Source of the DNA: Streptomyces showdoensis
GTDB lineage: Bacteria; Actinomycetota; Actinomycetes; Streptomycetales; Streptomycetaceae
Assembly: GCF_039535475.1 (NCBI RefSeq)
Contig: NZ_BAAAXG010000026.1
Location: forward strand, 1-64,000
Length of the DNA stretch: 64,000 nucleotides
Reading direction: 5' to 3'
Positions within the stretch are counted from its first letter, which is position 1. Every line of letters starts with the position of its first letter. The notes under the pieces were generated by a model. It was not told where the DNA came from and searched no databases. It saw nothing but the letters and a program-made list of their open reading frames with translations. The translations under genes and the position numbers were made by a program. Shown here piece by piece: positions 19,834 through 28,292 of the stretch.

Positions 19834-21303
19834 TTGAGCCGCGCCCGACGCACCCCCCTGCTCGCCTCCCTCCTCGCCGCCGCCCTCGCCGGCGGCGCCC
19901 TCCTCGGCCTCGGCGGCACCGGTACGGCCCGCGGTGCCGTGCCGCCCGCCCCCGGCTGGACGCTCCAGTGGAGCGACGACTTCGACGGCCCCGACCGCGC
20001 CCTGCCCGACGCGGGCCGCTGGCAGATCGACACCGGGCACAACTACCCCGGCGGCCCCGCGAACTGGGGGACGGGGGAGGTCCAGGAGTACACCGCCGGC
20101 CCCGACAACGTGCGCCTCGACGGCACCGGCAACCTGCGGATCACCCCGCTCAGGGACGCGGCCGGCAACTGGACCTCGGGCCGGATCGAGACGAAGCGGT
20201 CCGACTTCAAGGCCCCGGCCGGCGGCACGCTGCGCATCGAGGGCCGCATTCAGATGCCGAACGTGACCGGCGACGCGGCCCTCGGCTACTGGCCGGCGTT
20301 CTGGGCGCTCGGCTCGCCGTACCGCGGCAACTACTGGAACTGGCCGGCCATCGGCGAGTTCGACATCATGGAGAACGTCAACGGGCTCGACTCCGTGTGG
20401 GGCGTGCTGCACTGCGGGGTGAACCCGGGCGGCCCCTGCGGCGAGACCACCGGCATCGGCGCGAGCCGCGCCTGCCCCGGCTCGACCTGCCAGTCCGGCT
20501 TCCACACCTACCGCTTCGAGTGGGACCGCTCGGTCTCCCCGAACGCGCTGCGCTGGTACGTGGACGGGCAGCTCTTCCACAGCGTGGACGAGACCCGGGT
20601 CGGCGCCACCGCCTGGGCCGACATGACGGGCCACGCCGGCTACTTCGTGCTGCTCAACCTGGCGGTCGGCGGGGCGTTCCCGGACGCGCTGGCGGGCCGG
20701 ACCCCGACGGCCGCGACGGTGCCCGGGCGGCCGATGCTGGTCGACTACGTGGCGGTGTGGACCAAGGGCGGCACGACCACGACACCGCCGACCACTCCCC
20801 CGACGACGCCCCCGACCACCCCGCCGCCCTCGGGCTCCTCGATGCTGTACCTGCGCGGCGACGGCGGGGCCGGGGACGCGCAGGCCCCGGGCGGCACGGT
20901 CGCCCTCGCCTCGGCGGGCGGGGCCAACCACGACGGGACGCCCGTCACTCCGCAGGTCTTCACCTCGGGCCCGGTGACCCGGACCTACGACGGCGGCGCG
21001 ACCCGCTTCGACCTCCTGGTGGACGCCGGCACGGTGGTCGCCAACGGGCAGCAGGTGCGGGTCAGTTACGACCGGACTGGCGACGGGAGCTGGGACCGGG
21101 TGGAGACGTACCGCTACTTCGCCACCGATCCGGTGCCCGGCGACGAGCACTACACGGAGGCGGCCGGTCTGCTGTCGGCCACGGGAACGCTCGGGAACCT
21201 GGTGAACGGCCGGGTCAGGGTCGAGGTGTGGAACGCGATCGGCAACGGGCCCAGCACCCTGGGCACCGGGAACCGTTCGGTGGTCCGGATCCCGTTCTCC
21301 TAG
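19834..21303 (+). CDS. Secreted GH16 endo-beta-1,3-glucanase with C-terminal module
   Basis: A 489-residue exported enzyme that should cut beta-1,3-glucan (fungal wall, laminarin). A Sec signal peptide (RRTPLLASLLAAALAGGALL, cleavage near ARG-A) precedes the GH16 domain with the catalytic signature GEFDIMENV (Glu175, Asp177, Glu180). A Thr/Pro linker (TTTTPPTTPPTTPPTTPP) leads to a ~130-residue beta-rich domain, probably carbohydrate binding, which I cannot place in a CBM family. I prefer TTG 19834, 8 bases after GGAGG; GTG 19825 overlaps that site. Regulation by the palindrome at 19777 is likely. Confidence 0.9.
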   Translation: MSRARRTPLLASLLAAALAGGALLGLGGTGTARGAVPPAPGWTLQWSDDFDGPDRALPDAGRWQIDTGHNYPGGPANWGTGEVQEYTAGPDNVRLDGTGNLRITPLRDAAGNWTSGRIETKRSDFKAPAGGTLRIEGRIQMPNVTGDAALGYWPAFWALGSPYRGNYWNWPAIGEFDIMENVNGLDSVWGVLHCGVNPGGPCGETTGIGASRACPGSTCQSGFHTYRFEWDRSVSPNALRWYVDGQLFHSVDETRVGATAWADMTGHAGYFVLLNLAVGGAFPDALAGRTPTAATVPGRPMLVDYVAVWTKGGTTTTPPTTPPTTPPTTPPPSGSSMLYLRGDGGAGDAQAPGGTVALASAGGANHDGTPVTPQVFTSGPVTRTYDGGATRFDLLVDAGTVVANGQQVRVSYDRTGDGSWDRVETYRYFATDPVPGDEHYTEAAGLLSATGTLGNLVNGRVRVEVWNAIGNGPSTLGTGNRSVVRIPFS

Positions 21304-21320
21304 GTCCCGTCTTTCGGGTC

Positions 21321-21430
21321 CCGCCCGGGTCGGTCCTGGTCAGCCCGGATCGGTTCGGGTCGGCCCGGATCGGTCCGGGTCGGTGCGGGTCGGTTCGGGT
21401 CGGCCCGGATCGGCCCGGATCGGTCCGCGA
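21321..21430. repeat. 10-bp tandem repeat, about 11 units
   Basis: Degenerate units of CGGTTCGGGT / CGGCCCGGAT run in perfect 10-base phase between the stops of the glucanase gene (+) and the dicarboxylate transporter gene (-). There is no coding signal. Confidence 0.85.
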
Positions 21431-21519
21431 GGTGCGCGGAACGGCCCCGGCCGGGGGAACGGCCGGGGTCGATCCGCTTCCGGTGCCCGGATCCGGCTCA
21501 AGGCCCGGGACCCGGAGCC

Positions 21520-22875
21520 TCACACGCCCGCGCGGGCGCGCTCCTCGCCCTCGTCGGCGCGCTGGTCCGGCACGGCGGACGGGCCGTGGCCGTCGTCGAC
21601 CAGGGTGGTCTCGTCGAAGGGGACCTTCCCGGCCAGCACCTCGGCGACCCGGGCCTTGTCGATCTCCTTGGTCCAGGTGCCGACGAGGACGGTGGCCACG
21701 GCGTTGCCCGCGAAGTTGGTGAGGGCGCGGGCCTCGCTCATGAAGCGGTCGATGCCGACGATCAGGCCGACGCCGTCGACCAGGTCGGGGCGGTGCGACT
21801 GGAGGCCGCCGGCGAGGGTCGCGAGACCGGCGCCGGTGACGCCCGCCGCGCCCTTCGAGGCGATGATCATGAAGACGAGGAGGGAGATCTGCTCGCCCAC
21901 CGAGAGCGGGTTGCCCATCGCCTCGGCGACGAAGAGCGAGGACATCGTCAGATAGATGGCCGTGCCGTCGAGGTTGAAGGAGTAGCCGGTCGGGACGGTG
22001 ATGCCGACCACCGGCTTGCTGACGCCCAGGTGCTCCATCTTCGCGATCAGCCGGGGCAGCGCCGACTCGGAGGAGGAGGTGGAGAGGATCAGCAGGAACT
22101 CGCGGCCCAGGTACTTCAGCAGGGCGAAGACGTTGACCCCCGCGACGAGCCGCAGCAGCGTGCCGAGGACGACGAAGACGAAGAGCGCGCAGGTCACGTA
22201 GAAGCCGATCATGATGACGGCGAGCGACTTCAGCGCGTCCATGCCGGTCGCGCCGACCACGGCGGCGATGGCGCCGAAGGCGCCGACCGGGGCGGCCCAC
22301 ATGATCATGCCGAGGATCCGGAAGACCAGCCGCTGGATGTGCCCGATGCCGCGCAGCACCGGCTCGCCGGCCGCGCCCATCGCCTGCAGCGCGAAGCCCG
22401 CGAGCAGGGCGACCAGCAGGGTCTGCAGCACCTCGCCCTCGGTGAAGGCGGAGACCATGGTGGTCGGGATGATCCCGAGGAGGAAGTCGGCGGTGCCCTC
22501 GCTCGCGCCCGCGGCCTGCTTGGCGCCGGCCTCGGCGAGGTCCTTGGTGAGGTGCAGGCCGGAACCGGGCTCCAGGAAGTTGCCGACGAGCAGGCCGATG
22601 GCGAGGGCGACGGTCGACATCACCAGGAAGTAGCCGAGGGCGAGACCGCCGACGGCGCCGACCTTGGCGGCCTTGCGGACCGAACCGACGCCGAGCACGA
22701 TCGTGCAGAAGATGATCGGCGAGATCATCATCTTGATCAGGCTGACGAAGCCGGTGCCGAGCGGCTTCAGCTCGACGGCGACGCCGGGCGCCAGGAAGCC
22801 GACGGCGATGCCCAGCAGGACGGCGCCGATGACGGCCAGATACAGATAGTGGGTGCGGTCCCGTCGTGCGGCCAC
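21520..22875 (-). CDS. dctA: Dicarboxylate/amino acid:cation symporter (DctA type)
   Basis: A 451-residue inner-membrane symporter that takes up C4-dicarboxylates such as succinate, fumarate and malate with protons or sodium. Family marks include the serine-rich hairpin STSSSESALPRL, the TM7 motif YSFNLDGTAIYL and the TM8 motif NFAGNAVATVLVGTW. There are about eight membrane helices plus two reentrant loops. GTG 22873-22875 follows GAGGAGGAG. It faces a CitA/DcuS-like sensor kinase and regulator across 213 bp, the usual pairing for C4-dicarboxylate control. The highly charged C-terminus is typical. Confidence 0.94.
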   Translation of the reverse strand: MAARRDRTHYLYLAVIGAVLLGIAVGFLAPGVAVELKPLGTGFVSLIKMMISPIIFCTIVLGVGSVRKAAKVGAVGGLALGYFLVMSTVALAIGLLVGNFLEPGSGLHLTKDLAEAGAKQAAGASEGTADFLLGIIPTTMVSAFTEGEVLQTLLVALLAGFALQAMGAAGEPVLRGIGHIQRLVFRILGMIMWAAPVGAFGAIAAVVGATGMDALKSLAVIMIGFYVTCALFVFVVLGTLLRLVAGVNVFALLKYLGREFLLILSTSSSESALPRLIAKMEHLGVSKPVVGITVPTGYSFNLDGTAIYLTMSSLFVAEAMGNPLSVGEQISLLVFMIIASKGAAGVTGAGLATLAGGLQSHRPDLVDGVGLIVGIDRFMSEARALTNFAGNAVATVLVGTWTKEIDKARVAEVLAGKVPFDETTLVDDGHGPSAVPDQRADEGEERARAGV

Positions 22876-23088
22876 GGGCTCCTCCTCGTACGCAGGGGTC
22901 GTCCACGTCCCGGTGGACCCCGCGACTATCCACCAGCCCTGTGACCGGGGTCACGCTTGCGTGCCTTTCGTTCACGGCCGGTGCGTTCGCAAGCGGCCCG
23001 CGGGGCCGCGCCCGGGCCGCACGTCTCGGTCGCGGCACGATTCGGACCGGCGGTACGGGGGCGCGAACCGGCCAGGCACACTTGCCGC

Positions 23089-24708
23089 ATGCGCCTCCCC
23101 CTCCCCCGGCCCCGCAGCCTCGCCGGCCAGCTCTTCGCGATGCAGGTCGTGCTGATGGCCGCCGTCGTCGCGGGCTGCGCCGTGTTCGCGTACGTGACGG
23201 ACCGCGCCCAGGCCGAGGAGACCGCGCGCCGCCAGTCGCAGGCGACCGCCTCGGCCGTGGCCGACTCGCCCTCGGTGGTGGCGGCGGCGCGCTCGGCGGA
23301 CCCGAGCGCGGTGCTCCAGCCGTACGCGGAGGCGCTGCGGGGGCACGCCGGCGTCACCTTCGTGGTCATCATGGCGCCGGACGGCACCCGCTGGACCCAC
23401 CCGGAACCCGCGCAGATCGGCCGCACCTACCTCGGGCACATCGACCGGGCGGTGCGCGGCGAGACCTTCTCCGAGACGCACCTGGGCGTGCTCGGCCCCT
23501 CGGTGCGCACGGTCGCCCCGGTCTTCGACCACGGCCGGGTGGTGGCCCTGGTCAGCGCCGGCATCACCATCGAGAAGATCAGCGAGCAGATGCGCGAGCA
23601 GGTCACGGCGCTGTTCGGGATGGCCGGCGCGGCCCTCGCGCTGGGCGGCGCCGGCACGTACGTGATCAACGCCCGGCTCCGGCGGCACACCAAGGGCATG
23701 AACGCGACCGAGCTGAGCCGGCTGCACGACTACCACGAGGCCGCGCTGCACGCCGTGCGGGAGGGCCTGGTGATGCTGGACGGGCAGCGGCGGATCGCAC
23801 TGATCAACGACGGGGCGCGGGAGCTGCTCGGCCTCGGCCCGGACGCCGTCGGGCGCCCGGCGGCCGAGCTCGGCCTCCCGGCGCCGCTCACCGGGGCGCT
23901 GCTCTCCTCCGAGCCGCGGGTGGACGAGCTGCACCTGACGGACGAGCGGGTGCTCGTCGTCAACACCCGCCCGGTGGTGGGCGGGGAGCGCAGGGGCACC
24001 GTGGTCACCCTCCGGGACCGCACCGAACTCCAGGCGCTCTCGGGTGAGTTGGACTCGGAGCGGGGCTTCACGGAGGCGCTGCGCTCGCAGGCCCACGAGG
24101 CGGCCAACCGGCTGCACACCGTGGTCTCGCTGATCGAGCTCGGCCGGGTCGAGGAGGCGGTCGGCTTCGCCACGGCCGAGCTGGAGCTGGCCCAGGCGCT
24201 GACCGACCGGGTGGTGAGCGCGGTCGGCGAACCGGTCCTCGCGGCCCTGCTGCTCGGCAAGGCGGCGCAGGCCAACGAGCGGGGCGTGGAGCTGGTCCTG
24301 ACCGAGACCAGCCGGATCGACGACGGGGTGCTGCCGGTGTCGCTGCCCTCCCGGGACCTGGTGACGATCCTCGGCAACCTGGTCGACAACGCCGTCGAGG
24401 CGGCGGGCGGCACCCCGTCCGCCCGGGTGACGGTGACGGCGCTCGCGCGGGACGGCGAACTGCTGCTGCAGGTGGGCGACTCGGGGCCGGGCGTGCGGCC
24501 CGAGGACCGCGCGGCCGTCCTGGACCGCGGCTGGTCCACCCGCGGTCCGGGCCGCGGACTCGGCCTGGCCCTGGTCCACCAGGCCGTGACGCGCGCCTCC
24601 GGCACCCTGACGCTGGCCGGATCCCCGCTGGGCGGCGCGGAGTTCACCGCCCGGCTGCCCCTGCGGCGGGCCGCCGCCGCCCGGACCGCCGCGGAGGTGG
24701 GCGCATGA
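23089..24708 (+). CDS. CitA/DcuS-type sensor histidine kinase
   Basis: A 539-residue membrane kinase with TM1 (LFAMQVVLMAAVVAGCAVFA), an extracellular PAS/Cache domain (~40-175), TM2 (LFGMAGAALALGGAGTYVI), a cytoplasmic PAS domain (~220-325), an H box with RSQAHEAANRLHTVVSLIEL, and an ATPase domain (LVDNAVEAA, GDSGPGV, GRGLGLALV). This family senses di- and tricarboxylates in the periplasmic PAS domain. The stop overlaps the regulator start (ATGA). The ATG has no strong ribosome site. Divergence from dctA points to C4-dicarboxylates as ligand. Confidence 0.92.
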   Translation: MRLPLPRPRSLAGQLFAMQVVLMAAVVAGCAVFAYVTDRAQAEETARRQSQATASAVADSPSVVAAARSADPSAVLQPYAEALRGHAGVTFVVIMAPDGTRWTHPEPAQIGRTYLGHIDRAVRGETFSETHLGVLGPSVRTVAPVFDHGRVVALVSAGITIEKISEQMREQVTALFGMAGAALALGGAGTYVINARLRRHTKGMNATELSRLHDYHEAALHAVREGLVMLDGQRRIALINDGARELLGLGPDAVGRPAAELGLPAPLTGALLSSEPRVDELHLTDERVLVVNTRPVVGGERRGTVVTLRDRTELQALSGELDSERGFTEALRSQAHEAANRLHTVVSLIELGRVEEAVGFATAELELAQALTDRVVSAVGEPVLAALLLGKAAQANERGVELVLTETSRIDDGVLPVSLPSRDLVTILGNLVDNAVEAAGGTPSARVTVTALARDGELLLQVGDSGPGVRPEDRAAVLDRGWSTRGPGRGLGLALVHQAVTRASGTLTLAGSPLGGAEFTARLPLRRAAAARTAAEVGA

Positions 24709-25412
24709 GCGCCGCGGGCACCGGCATCCGGGTGCTGGTCGTCGAGGACGACCCGGTGGCCGCCGACGCGCACGCGCTGTACGCGGGGCGGGTGGCGGGC
24801 TTCAGCGTGGTCGGCGTGGCCCACTCGCGGGCCGCGGCCGTGCGGCTGCTGGAGCGGACCCCGGTGGACCTCATCCTGCTCGACCTCTACCTGCCGGACG
24901 GGCACGGGCTCCAGCTGCTGCGGGCGCTGCGCGCGGCCGGGCACTCCGCGGACGTGATCGCCGTGACCTCGGCGCGCGACCTCGCGATCGTCCGGGAGGG
25001 CGTGTCGCTCGGGGTCGTCCAGTACGTCCTGAAGCCGTTCACCTTCGCGACCCTGCGCGACCGGCTCGCCCGCTACGCCGAGTTCCGGGCGGCGGCCGGC
25101 GAGGCCTCGGGGCAGGACGAGGTGGACCGGGCGCTCGCGACCCTGCGCACCCCGCAGCCGGCCTCGCTGCCCAAGGGCCTGAGCGCGCCGACCCTGGAGG
25201 CGGTGACCCGGAGCCTGCGGGCCGCGGCGGAGGGGCTGACCGCGGCGGAGACGGGCGCGGCCGTGGGGATCTCGCGGATCACCGCCCGCCGCTACCTGGA
25301 ACATCTGGTGAACGAGGGGCGGGCGGCCCGGGCCCCGCAGTACGGTCAGATCGGACGGCCGGAGCTGCAGTACCGCTGGCTCAGCGCGCCGGGGGCGAGC
25401 GGTCACCGGTAA
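24705..25412 (+). CDS. CitB/DcuR-type response regulator
   Basis: A 235-residue partner of the preceding kinase. The receiver domain has the acidic pair VVEDD and the phosphoacceptor Asp in LILLDLYLPDG, with Lys in YVLKPF. The C-terminal helix-turn-helix (LTAAETGAAVGISRITARRY) is of the CitB/DcuR type. It probably activates dctA in response to extracellular C4-dicarboxylates. The stop lies inside the left arm of the long inverted repeat at 25408-25457. Confidence 0.93.
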   Translation: MSAAGTGIRVLVVEDDPVAADAHALYAGRVAGFSVVGVAHSRAAAVRLLERTPVDLILLDLYLPDGHGLQLLRALRAAGHSADVIAVTSARDLAIVREGVSLGVVQYVLKPFTFATLRDRLARYAEFRAAAGEASGQDEVDRALATLRTPQPASLPKGLSAPTLEAVTRSLRAAAEGLTAAETGAAVGISRITARRYLEHLVNEGRAARAPQYGQIGRPELQYRWLSAPGASGHR

Positions 25413-25457
25413 TCGGTCACCGATGGCCGGATATCGCTCGGTGACTGGCCGATTACC
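25408..25457. promoter_or_regulatory. Long bipartite inverted repeat after the response regulator
   Basis: Left arm GGTAATCGG-TCACCGA (25408-25423) pairs with TCGGTGA (25438-25444), a 4-base bulge, and CCGATTACC (25449-25457). This gives 16 matched pairs. It includes the stop codon. It may be a Rho-independent-like terminator without T run, or a binding site, since ATCGGT/ACCGAT half sites recur nearby to ~25470. Confidence 0.6.
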
Positions 25458-25529
25458 GATCGGTTCCGATGTTCCTACGATCGTGAGGGTTGGGCGAACG
25501 CACCGTAGCCAGCGCTCACCCTCCGCTCC

Positions 25530-25542
25530 TACGGTGTCAGCG
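25530..25542 (+). promoter_or_regulatory. Leaderless-type -10 box for XRE gene
   Basis: TACGGT (25530-25535) ends 6 bases before the GTG start at 25542. There is no ribosome-binding site, so translation from a leaderless mRNA is likely. Confidence 0.45.
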
Positions 25543-26210
25543 TGCACCAACCCACCCCGCCTTTCAACGCCCTCGCCGCACGCCGTCTGCGCGAGGGCCT
25601 CGGCATGGCCCCCGGACACGTCGCCTACGGCCTGCGGGCCCAGTACGGGCTCGTCGTCGCCCCCGAGACCGTCATCGCCTGGGAGCGCGGCCGGGTCACC
25701 CCCAGCGCGCAGGAGCTGACCGCCCTCGCCGGCGTCCTGTGGTGCGCCCCCGCCGAGCTCCTCGCCTCCGCCACCACCCTGCGCGAGCACCGGATGGCCC
25801 GGGGCCTGGCCCCCGAGGACCTGGCCCGCCGGGTGGGCCTGGAGCCCGGCGCGTACCTGCGGATGGAGGAGTCGGGGCGCTGGAGCGGCAACGAGCGCCA
25901 GACCGCCGCCCTCGCCGGGACCCTGGGCCTGGGCCCGCGCGCCCTGCTCACCGCGACCGGCGGCGACGAGAAGCTCACGGCGCTGCTGCGGGACGCGGCG
26001 ACCACCCGCTGGCAGGCCTACGTGAAGCCGGTGGTGAAGCTGCTGCCGCTGCCCAAGCGGACCGTCGAGAACGCGCTCCAGCGGCTGCACACCGACTACC
26101 ACGCCAAGATGGCGGCCACCAGCAGCTGGGGCGCCTCGGGCTCGACGGGCGACGAGGGGCGGGCGTACCTCGACGGCATCATGGACCGCTTCTGGGCCCT
26201 CGTCGGGTAG
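25542..26210 (+). CDS. XRE-like protein with two helix-turn-helix domains
   Basis: A 222-residue probable DNA-binding protein. The first HTH spans ~10-60 (LRAQYGLVVAPETVIAWERG) and the second ~80-125 (LAPEDLARRVGLEPGAYLRM). The C-terminal ~90 residues have no family I recognise; they include AYVKPVVKLLPLPKRTVENA and a DGIMDRFWALVG end. I see no sensor motif. It sits between the DcuR-like regulator and a tyrosine phosphatase on the same strand, but each has its own leaderless-type promoter. The target is unknown. Confidence 0.82.
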   Translation: MHQPTPPFNALAARRLREGLGMAPGHVAYGLRAQYGLVVAPETVIAWERGRVTPSAQELTALAGVLWCAPAELLASATTLREHRMARGLAPEDLARRVGLEPGAYLRMEESGRWSGNERQTAALAGTLGLGPRALLTATGGDEKLTALLRDAATTRWQAYVKPVVKLLPLPKRTVENALQRLHTDYHAKMAATSSWGASGSTGDEGRAYLDGIMDRFWALVG

Positions 26211-26223
26211 CGGGCCGGCGCCG

Positions 26224-26236
26224 TACAGTGACGCCG
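26224..26236 (+). promoter_or_regulatory. Leaderless-type -10 box for phosphatase gene
   Basis: TACAGT (26224-26229) ends 6 bases before the GTG at 26236, with no ribosome-binding site between. The box lies just after the stop of the XRE-like gene. Confidence 0.45.
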
Positions 26237-26997
26237 TGAGACGACACATACCCTTCGAACGGCTGCACAACTTCCGTGACCTGGGCGGCTATCGGACCGC
26301 CGACGGCGGGACCGTGCGGTGGGAGACCCTCTACCGCTCCGACTCGCTCGCCAAGCTGGCGGGCCCCGGCGCCGAAGCCGATCTGAAGCTCTTCCGCGAG
26401 CTGGACGTGGCCACCGTGATCGACCTGCGCTACCCGTGGGAGATCGCGGCCAAGGGCCGCCACCCCGAGGGCGAGCCGCAGGCCTGGCACAACCTCAGCA
26501 TCGAGCACCGGCCCTACGACCAGGCCGAGATCGACCCCGCGCTCGATCCCTGGCGCTACCTGGCCGACCGTTTCGCCGAGGTCGCCCTCGACGGCGCCGC
26601 GGAACTGCGGGAGGCCCTGGAGCTCATCGCCGCGGCCGAGGGCCCGCTGGTCTTCCACTGCGCGTCAGGGAAGGACCGAACGGGACTGCTCGCGGCGCTC
26701 GTCCTGGCGCTGCTCGACGTCTCCGACGAGCAGATCCTGGCGGACTTCGCCCTGACCGAGCTGGCCACCGAACGGCTCGTCGCCGACTGGAGGGCCGCAC
26801 ACCCGGGCCGCGAGCTGCGCTGGCCGGGGTACGGGCGGGCGCCCGAGGAGATCATGCGGCTGGTCCTCGCGGACCTGCGCGCGGAGTACGGCTCGGTGCA
26901 CGGGTACGTCACCGGCCACGTCGGTCTCGACCCGGCCGTGGTGGCGGCGCTGCGCACCCGGCTGGTGGAACCCGCTCGGCCGTGTCATCCGGCCTGA
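26236..26997 (+). CDS. Protein tyrosine/serine phosphatase (PtpB/DSP-like)
   Basis: A 253-residue phosphatase. The signature loop is HCASGKDRTG (His141, Cys142, Arg148), where the Lys after Gly marks the MptpB/Lipid-phosphatase-like subgroup that acts on phosphotyrosine, phosphoserine and phosphoinositides. The N-terminal RHIPFERLHNFRDLGGY is the family opening. No signal peptide is seen, so it acts in the cytoplasm or is exported by another route. Substrates are unknown. Confidence 0.93.
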   Translation: MRRHIPFERLHNFRDLGGYRTADGGTVRWETLYRSDSLAKLAGPGAEADLKLFRELDVATVIDLRYPWEIAAKGRHPEGEPQAWHNLSIEHRPYDQAEIDPALDPWRYLADRFAEVALDGAAELREALELIAAAEGPLVFHCASGKDRTGLLAALVLALLDVSDEQILADFALTELATERLVADWRAAHPGRELRWPGYGRAPEEIMRLVLADLRAEYGSVHGYVTGHVGLDPAVVAALRTRLVEPARPCHPA

Positions 26998-27012
26998 TCC
27001 GAAGGACACGAC

Positions 27013-28068
27013 CTAGCGCCGGTCGAAGCTGAACAGCTGGCCCCGGGCGTCCGCCGCGCAGGGCGCCTGGGTCAGCCGGGACCACTCGGCCATGCGGTCG
27101 CCGACGACGGTGACGCAGCTGCCGGGGGTCGCGGAGCCGACCGGGACGATGCGGTAGCCGGTGACCGGGGAGCCGTGCGGCTCCAGGGTGAAGCGTTCCA
27201 CGCGGGTGGGGTCGCCGCACTCGGAGTCCTCGAGCGCGGCGTACGGTATCCGGCCCCCGGACGGGATGCCGGAGCAGCCCACGGGGAAGTCCGGGTGGAC
27301 CGAGACGATCCGCCACCGGTCCCCGCCGAGCCGCTTCAGCTCGTAGCGGGGGACCTCCGCGCCGGCGCAGGGCCGCTGGTAGATCTGCCCGTCGCGGCTG
27401 CCCCGCCGCTCGTTGAGGCAGAGGTCCGAACCGATCACCCGGATCCGCACCGGGCCCTCGGCGGGCGCGGTGAGCACCGGGCGGTGCGCGTGGCCGGTCC
27501 CCGTGTCGTCCCGTACGAAGGCGACGACGCTGACGGCGGCGAGGACGAGGCCCGCCACGGCGACGGCGCCGACCAGGGCGCGGCGCAGCCGGGAGCGCGG
27601 GCCGGACTCGGGATCGGGACCGGCGGCCGGGTCCTCGGCGGCGGAGGGCCAGGCGGGGGGCGGCCCGGCGGGGGCGGCGCCCTCGGCCGCGGCCCCTTCG
27701 GCGGCGCCCGCCGCGGGCCCCGTGCCTCCCGCGTGCGCCGCGTCCTCGGCGGGCTCCTCGTCCCCCGCGGGGCCGTGTCTCCCCCGGGCCGCGAGCTCCG
27801 CCCGTACCGTCTCCCACTCCTCCGCCTGGCCGGGGCCGAGGCCGCAGGCGCGGACGAAGCAGCCGAGCAGTTCCTCGCGCGGGACGGTGGTGCGGGCCAG
27901 CATGTTGGCGACGGTCGAGCGGGGCAGGACGTCGCCGCCGGCCTCGGCGCGGGCCGACAGCTCGCGGTAGGTGAGTCCGGACCAGTCCTTCAGGTCCTGC
28001 AGCCGCGCGATGAACTCGGCCGGGCTCCGCGCCGCCCGCGGGTCGGGAACCCGCTCCCCCGTCGTCAT
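27013..28068 (-). CDS. XRE regulator-like membrane protein with extracellular ricin-type region
   Basis: A 351-residue protein of mixed design. An N-terminal helix-turn-helix (AEFIARLQDLKDWSGLTYRE, residues ~15-80) is followed by an Ala/Pro/Gly-rich linker. One membrane span (ALVGAVAVAGLVLAAVSVVA) and a ~150-residue exported part with six or more Cys follow (DLCLNERRG, PCAGAE, GSCVTVVG). The last part resembles a lectin/ricin B-like fold with Q/W-type repeats, though weakly. ATG 28066-28068 follows GAGGGGAG. The layout suggests a one-protein signal receptor or DNA-anchoring protein. Ligand and target are unknown. Confidence 0.78.
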   Translation of the reverse strand: MTTGERVPDPRAARSPAEFIARLQDLKDWSGLTYRELSARAEAGGDVLPRSTVANMLARTTVPREELLGCFVRACGLGPGQAEEWETVRAELAARGRHGPAGDEEPAEDAAHAGGTGPAAGAAEGAAAEGAAPAGPPPAWPSAAEDPAAGPDPESGPRSRLRRALVGAVAVAGLVLAAVSVVAFVRDDTGTGHAHRPVLTAPAEGPVRIRVIGSDLCLNERRGSRDGQIYQRPCAGAEVPRYELKRLGGDRWRIVSVHPDFPVGCSGIPSGGRIPYAALEDSECGDPTRVERFTLEPHGSPVTGYRIVPVGSATPGSCVTVVGDRMAEWSRLTQAPCAADARGQLFSFDRR

Positions 28069-28150
28069 GGCGCGCCGCTCCCCTCGTTGGGACATGTCCC
28101 GGACAGCCTCAAGCCTTGTTGATCGCGCCACGGGGCTCAAGCATGGATTC

Positions 28151-28184
28151 GGCCCCGATCGTCCACGGGGGGACGATCGGGGCC
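28151..28184 (-). terminator. Second hairpin downstream of pfkA
   Basis: A perfect 14-bp stem with arms GGCCCCGATCGTCC and GGACGATCGGGGCC and a 6-nt loop. It lies between pfkA and the next gene on the same strand. Confidence 0.7.
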
Positions 28185-28246
28185 GGGGGGCGTCCGGGAC
28201 AAGTCGGGACCTTGGTCCCGCTCGCGGGGGCCGGAGGGACGTGCCG

Positions 28247-28278
28247 GAGGGCCCGCACGGGGATCCGTGCGGGCCCTC
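28247..28278 (-). terminator. pfkA terminator hairpin
   Basis: A perfect 14-bp stem, GAGGGCCCGCACGG / CCGTGCGGGCCCTC, with a 4-nt loop, 15 bases after the pfkA stop. There is no T tract, as is common in Streptomyces. Confidence 0.8.
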
Positions 28279-28292
28279 GGCGCGAGCGGGCG

